NCBI RefSeq assembly: GCF_000003605.2
Contig: NW_003156743.1
Span: 159,462 to 181,274 of the forward strand
DNA from: Saccoglossus kowalevskii
Taxonomy: Eukaryota > Hemichordata > Enteropneusta > Harrimaniidae
Direction: 5' to 3'
Length of the DNA: 21,813 bases
The first letter of the stretch is position 1. The number at the start of each line of letters is the position of its first letter. The position numbers were made by a program, and so were the translations under genes. The notes beneath the pieces were generated by a model. That model worked only from the letters and a program-made list of their open reading frames with translations, was not told the DNA's origin and made no database searches. Below are positions 18,180-21,813 of this stretch, one piece after another.

Positions 18180-20265
18180 TCACTCGACGAGCATGGTGTC
18201 GTCGGCCAGGATTCCACTGATTGTTTTTCTCACCGCTTCTACACTCTTCAGTACTTCCTCCACGTTGGTGGGGCTCTTATGTTTAAGGTTCTTTAACCTA
18301 TTTAGTTTCATGCCTTAATTGTTCATCACCAGAGGATAAATGCAAGTTATTTCTAAAACCACTCCAGTGTTGACATCTGTAAGGTGTTCTCCACTAGCAC
18401 AACAGCAACTGAGATGTAACAGCATTTAACTTGTCCTAAATATTGTTAATGGAGCGCAGCACCAGGTTTCCTTTTATCTGTGTTTGTGAGACTCGGGTCA
18501 GGTTAAACACATCTGTGTCGTCCATACAACCATACCATTTGTCCTGGCGAATAGGTCAATTGCATTAGATTCACAAAGCTATTTTTCTGCCATGTTTGAA
18601 GTATAATTAAAAAATTACTCCAAGTTCGAAAAAACTCTGAGTCAGTTTAGTCACAAGCATAACTCTAACAAGTGCTTATGAAACATTCTTAAGTTCAAAT
18701 GTGCTTGTCAATCTGTCATCATCATCAACAATCCCAGGAATATCAAGCAGAGCCAGCGGTTTCTGTTTTTTGTTTCAAAGCATGGGAATATGGCATCATT
18801 GTTCTAAGAACTTCATTTTTGGTGATTATCATCACTATGACGACAATTTAACTGTGGTGCATAACCTGAGCTTCTTCATCATGAAGAAGACCACAATTAA
18901 TAAAGTTATGTTAGTTATGAGATCTACTACTCATACACCTACCTCTGGAAACCCGTCAAATAGCAAAAGTACATATTGCACCAAGGCATTGACACCGTGC
19001 ATGCTATCATAATTTTGAATACTTATGGCAAATATTTATACTTCATACTGTATTCCCTCCAAAGGCGATGTCAGTGCTAGCAATAATGTCAAGAACATCA
19101 ATCTGGATTACTAGGTTTTAAAAAGGCTTTAAAATACACAACTACTATGAGTGTGTTCTGCACAACGTAAAGTTCAGCTAAGACATGAATGACACATTGT
19201 GGATCATGAAATTTAATTCAATGTCCCTCTTACAGCATGAATGGAAGTACCTAATGATGACCATGTGCATAGCCACACATTATTTCAACGACCAACACCT
19301 GTTAAACATTAGAGCTAAATATAGAATATTTCTATACACAGAAAGTATGCATAGTACTGACGGAAACGGGCTTGTCAATACAATACAATTGTGTTCGGGA
19401 AAAATGATGAATGGAAAGTTCACAGCTGAGCACAAAGAGCATAAACATCATGATATAGCTATAGAGCAACTTCAAGCAAAAGAAAGTGCCTTGTCTAGCA
19501 AACAGTCTGACCATCTAGATTAATGTTGATCTTAATAAGCAAAGGCATGCACAGACCTTTCAGATCTCTTCAAATAGCTACTACATTGTTAGAAGTGGGC
19601 TAATGTGATAAAGTCACAAAGTTCCAGGGCTAGTTATAACTACTGAAAAATCATTCCTGAAGCTCTGGCATCAAGACAAGTGATTGAACAATAGTACTGA
19701 TTTTGGCGTGTTGTATAGTCTATCAAACCATCAATTATGTCTTTTAAGCATCCCTCACAGTATAATTTCATGGAAAACACGATAATGCCCTAAAAACAAA
19801 CATCTTCTCCACTGTTCCTGGTCATCTCAGCTTTGGAAAGTAAAAGCTAATTAAAGTCTTCGTCAGCTGTTCATTGCTGCTACCAGTCTGGCGAGCTGGG
19901 GCATTTCATTCAGTGTGGTCGCTCCAGGTTTACCAGATTCCTAGCCCAGTCACAAAGGCTGATGAACTTGAGATGTATTATTTGTTTATTGAACCACTTT
20001 CTAGATTCATTCAACTGTGGTGCCAACTTACATCAAGCGGACATCACACAAGGCTCTCACATGCTGAGTACTGAACCATCAATTGTGAGGTTCTACGTGT
20101 ATGCATATTGGTATAAGCTGGTCCACATCATACTTATATGAACTTCAAAAGCTGATGCTGCTATCGTAAAGAAAAAAAGGTCATTTATTGCAAACCTGAG
20201 CCGAATGTTAATATAGTGCCAAAACCTCTTCAGATATGGCTTGGCCTCTGTTTCCACCTAAAGCA
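18180..20265 (-). pseudogene. Remnants of an unrecognised protein-coding gene
   Basis: Successive minus-strand pieces read like one decayed, apparently intronless protein with stops and frame changes between them. In order: RFWHYINIRLRFAINDLFFF (near 20200), APQLNESRKWFNKQIIHLKF with CDWARNLVNLERPH (19908-20030), then YYCSITCLDARASGMIF (near 19650). IQIDVLDIIASTDIAFGGN (19045-19118) and GVNALVQYVLLLFDGFPEVG (near 18970) follow. LALLDIPGIVDDDDRLTSTF (near 18740) comes before DDTDVFNLTRVSQTQIKGN (near 18500). The last piece runs from KLNRLKNLKHKSPTNVEEVL to DDTMLVE and a stop at 18180-18182. The L-L-D-x-P-G block resembles the Walker-B/G3 part of P-loop enzymes, but no P-loop is seen, so I assign no function. 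Confidence 0.45.
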
Positions 20266-20483
20266 AGGGCGGTAGGCAAAAGTGCCTGGGTTAATAAATT
20301 ACTAGAGATAATACATGAATATTTTCCTCCTTGAAAGTTATTAGCAGCATTCTAGAAATAAAAAAACAGTACTACGAGCATTACCGTGGTGACATGTTTT
20401 GACTGGAATTCGTACATATATTGGTTTTGAGTCTTGCTCAGACTCTTGAGTTTTAGAAAACGTACGTCGAGCGCGTACAAGAC

Positions 20484-21063
20484 ATGGCCGCGCGCTTTTT
20501 GAAAAAAATCTCGAATGCAGGACGCTTCTATCACACTCTTCATAATAATAGACGGGGTATGACACATCCAAAGCTAACCAATAGGTTTTCGCCATATAGA
20601 ACACGTGACCTGCAATTTTTTATCCAATGCTCGTACCATTGCTTACGTGTACGATGCTCTTCTTTGCATTATTATGCATGTCTGCCTTATATAAACAAGG
20701 TAACACAATGTTCGATCATTAAAAATCATAACTCAATAATCTTGGCTTAATATCGAATGTTTGCTGTGAAATGCAGAAACTTTAATAATCGATGGTGTTC
20801 CGTCACTCATGATGCATCGCTGTCACTAGATGCGTAGTTACTTCAATGACGGGCGAAATAAGCATCCCGGAAATAAAACAACTATATACCCTCACACTAC
20901 CGCAGCTACTGATGTGTTGTGTACAACCAACTTCACAGGTGACTCTGATTTTGAAAAATATTTGTACAATTGGCGGGCGTCAGGGTGCGATATCTCAAAA
21001 ATAGGCTCGATCAAGCAAAACTTTCAATATGTCCATGACAAATTTGGTTTATTTCTGTATTAA
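20484..21063 (+). CDS. Candidate two-exon small gene (weak)
   Basis: ATG at 20484 has a good context (G at -3 and +4) in the most CpG-rich spot of the region. The first frame begins MAARFLKKISNAGRFYHTL, basic and lacking acidic residues, like a mitochondrial presequence. A donor (AACAAG|GTAACA, near 20700) would join in phase 0 to an acceptor (TGTCACTAG) before 20830. The second piece ends YVHDKFGLFLY at a stop overlapping AATAAA (21062-21067). The spliced product would be about 149 residues. No domain is recognised, the acceptor is weak, and a one-in-three phase match is no proof. The opposite strand also has open frames here. Confidence 0.22.
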
Positions 21064-21569
21064 TAAAGATTGTTTAAAACCATCACATAAAAAAGTACTT
21101 AATATTTTACACTAAAATAATGATGATGTGGTTATTTGGCACTCGACCGTCAACTATGAACACCATGAATAATGTTCGTGAACGAGAAGTCTGGTAAGCG
21201 ATGTGTCCAAAAAAGGAACACACTGTGTCATACGCCGTCTATAGTTTCGCTAAATATTTCTCCTTTATGGCGGAAACCAAGGAAACGAGAAATGTTCACG
21301 CGAGCGTGAAGCAGAAAACAAAATCGTTTCTTTTGGATATTTGCCAATGGCGAATGGTACATTCAGAATTGTGTACATATATAAAGTACATTTAGACATA
21401 GTTATTAAAAGTAAATGTATTGTTATTATTCAAATTATTCAAACATTTAAAAATTGTCATTAGTCCTGGCTTATCTGACACTTATGCCTACCGTCCTTGA
21501 CCTAAAGTTGGTTACATAACATCATTTGATGTTGATGCTAACAATGTATCTATTGTCATTGTCAAGATG
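21064..21569. other. No recognised gene
   Basis: Short open frames only. A plus-strand donor-like TCTG|GTAAGC near 21191 follows a brief ATG frame, with no partner exon seen. Confidence 0.4.
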
Positions 21570-21682
21570 CTACCATAGCCACATTCTATGAAGGCCTATG
21601 AAAGCCTGCTGGATGTTGCTTACGTGACTGAGTTCCCTTCTTCCAGCTATTTCTTTTGCCATTTTGGCGCAATAACTTGTTA
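21570..21682 (-). pseudogene. Short coding-like patch, family unknown
   Basis: A 37-codon open minus-strand frame including AKMAKEIAGRRELSHVSN and QQAFIGLHRMWLW, flanked by stops. Its composition is protein-like. It might be an outlying piece of the remnant at 18180-20265 or an unrelated transposon fragment; neither is shown. Confidence 0.22.
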
Positions 21683-21813
21683 ACATTCAGGTTTTTTCAC
21701 CACCACCACCAAGAAACCAGAGCGCAATTGACTAGTTTTTGGTTACGTGACGAATTAGACTAAGGACAGCCATTGTGATGGATGAGCATAACTTCCTATT
21801 ACACCAATTCTTG

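Noticed and set aside
1-21813. CRISPR arrays, tRNA or rRNA genes, bacterial operons
   Set aside because: No regular spacer-repeat structure (the 42-bp array is continuous tandem units), no cloverleaf or conserved rRNA blocks noticed, and the window is plainly eukaryotic in structure.

Overview
The window looks like nuclear DNA of an invertebrate animal. It is AT-rich, its coding pieces are short exons with GT/AG borders and matching phases, and it carries decayed LINE, Tc1 and LTR-type elements. There is no bacterial operon structure. The lectin domain types and repeat families suggest a marine invertebrate, perhaps a mollusc, but the sequence alone does not fix the phylum. Family calls rest on motif recognition without searches.

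Layout. 1-1514: 3' half of a dead LINE, whose A-rich tail abuts a broken multicopy-type gene (1516-2470). 2967-7406, minus: the best gene, a C-type lectin domain (CTLD) joined to a pentraxin-like domain. Four exons agree in intron phase; the 5' end and signal peptide were not found. Its 2.6-kb intron holds an LTR-like repeat (3885-4678) and a second LINE fragment (about 5270-5870). 7407-9445 has no gene I can support. 9446-10251 is a second copy of the LTR-like repeat. 11245-12237 is a dead Tc1-family transposase.

13288-15674, minus: the 3' end of a second gene. Three small phase 1-1 exons encode a Thr/Ser/Asn-rich stalk, followed by a terminal exon with one membrane span and a short tail. 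Two identical 87-bp repeats in opposite orientation lie at 12578-12664 and 14753-14839. A 42-bp minisatellite (15010-15480) sits in an intron of this gene. 15675-18179 has nothing I can call. 18180-20265, minus, holds scattered remnants of an unrecognised large protein. 20484-21063, plus, may be a small two-exon gene (weak). A short coding-like patch on the minus strand lies at 21570-21682.

How the parts relate. Both better gene models run on the minus strand: a presumably secreted chimeric lectin and, upstream, the tail of a type I membrane protein. That arrangement would suit a recognition or immunity-type locus, but this is inference; no shared function is shown. Most of the remaining recognisable sequence is transposon debris.
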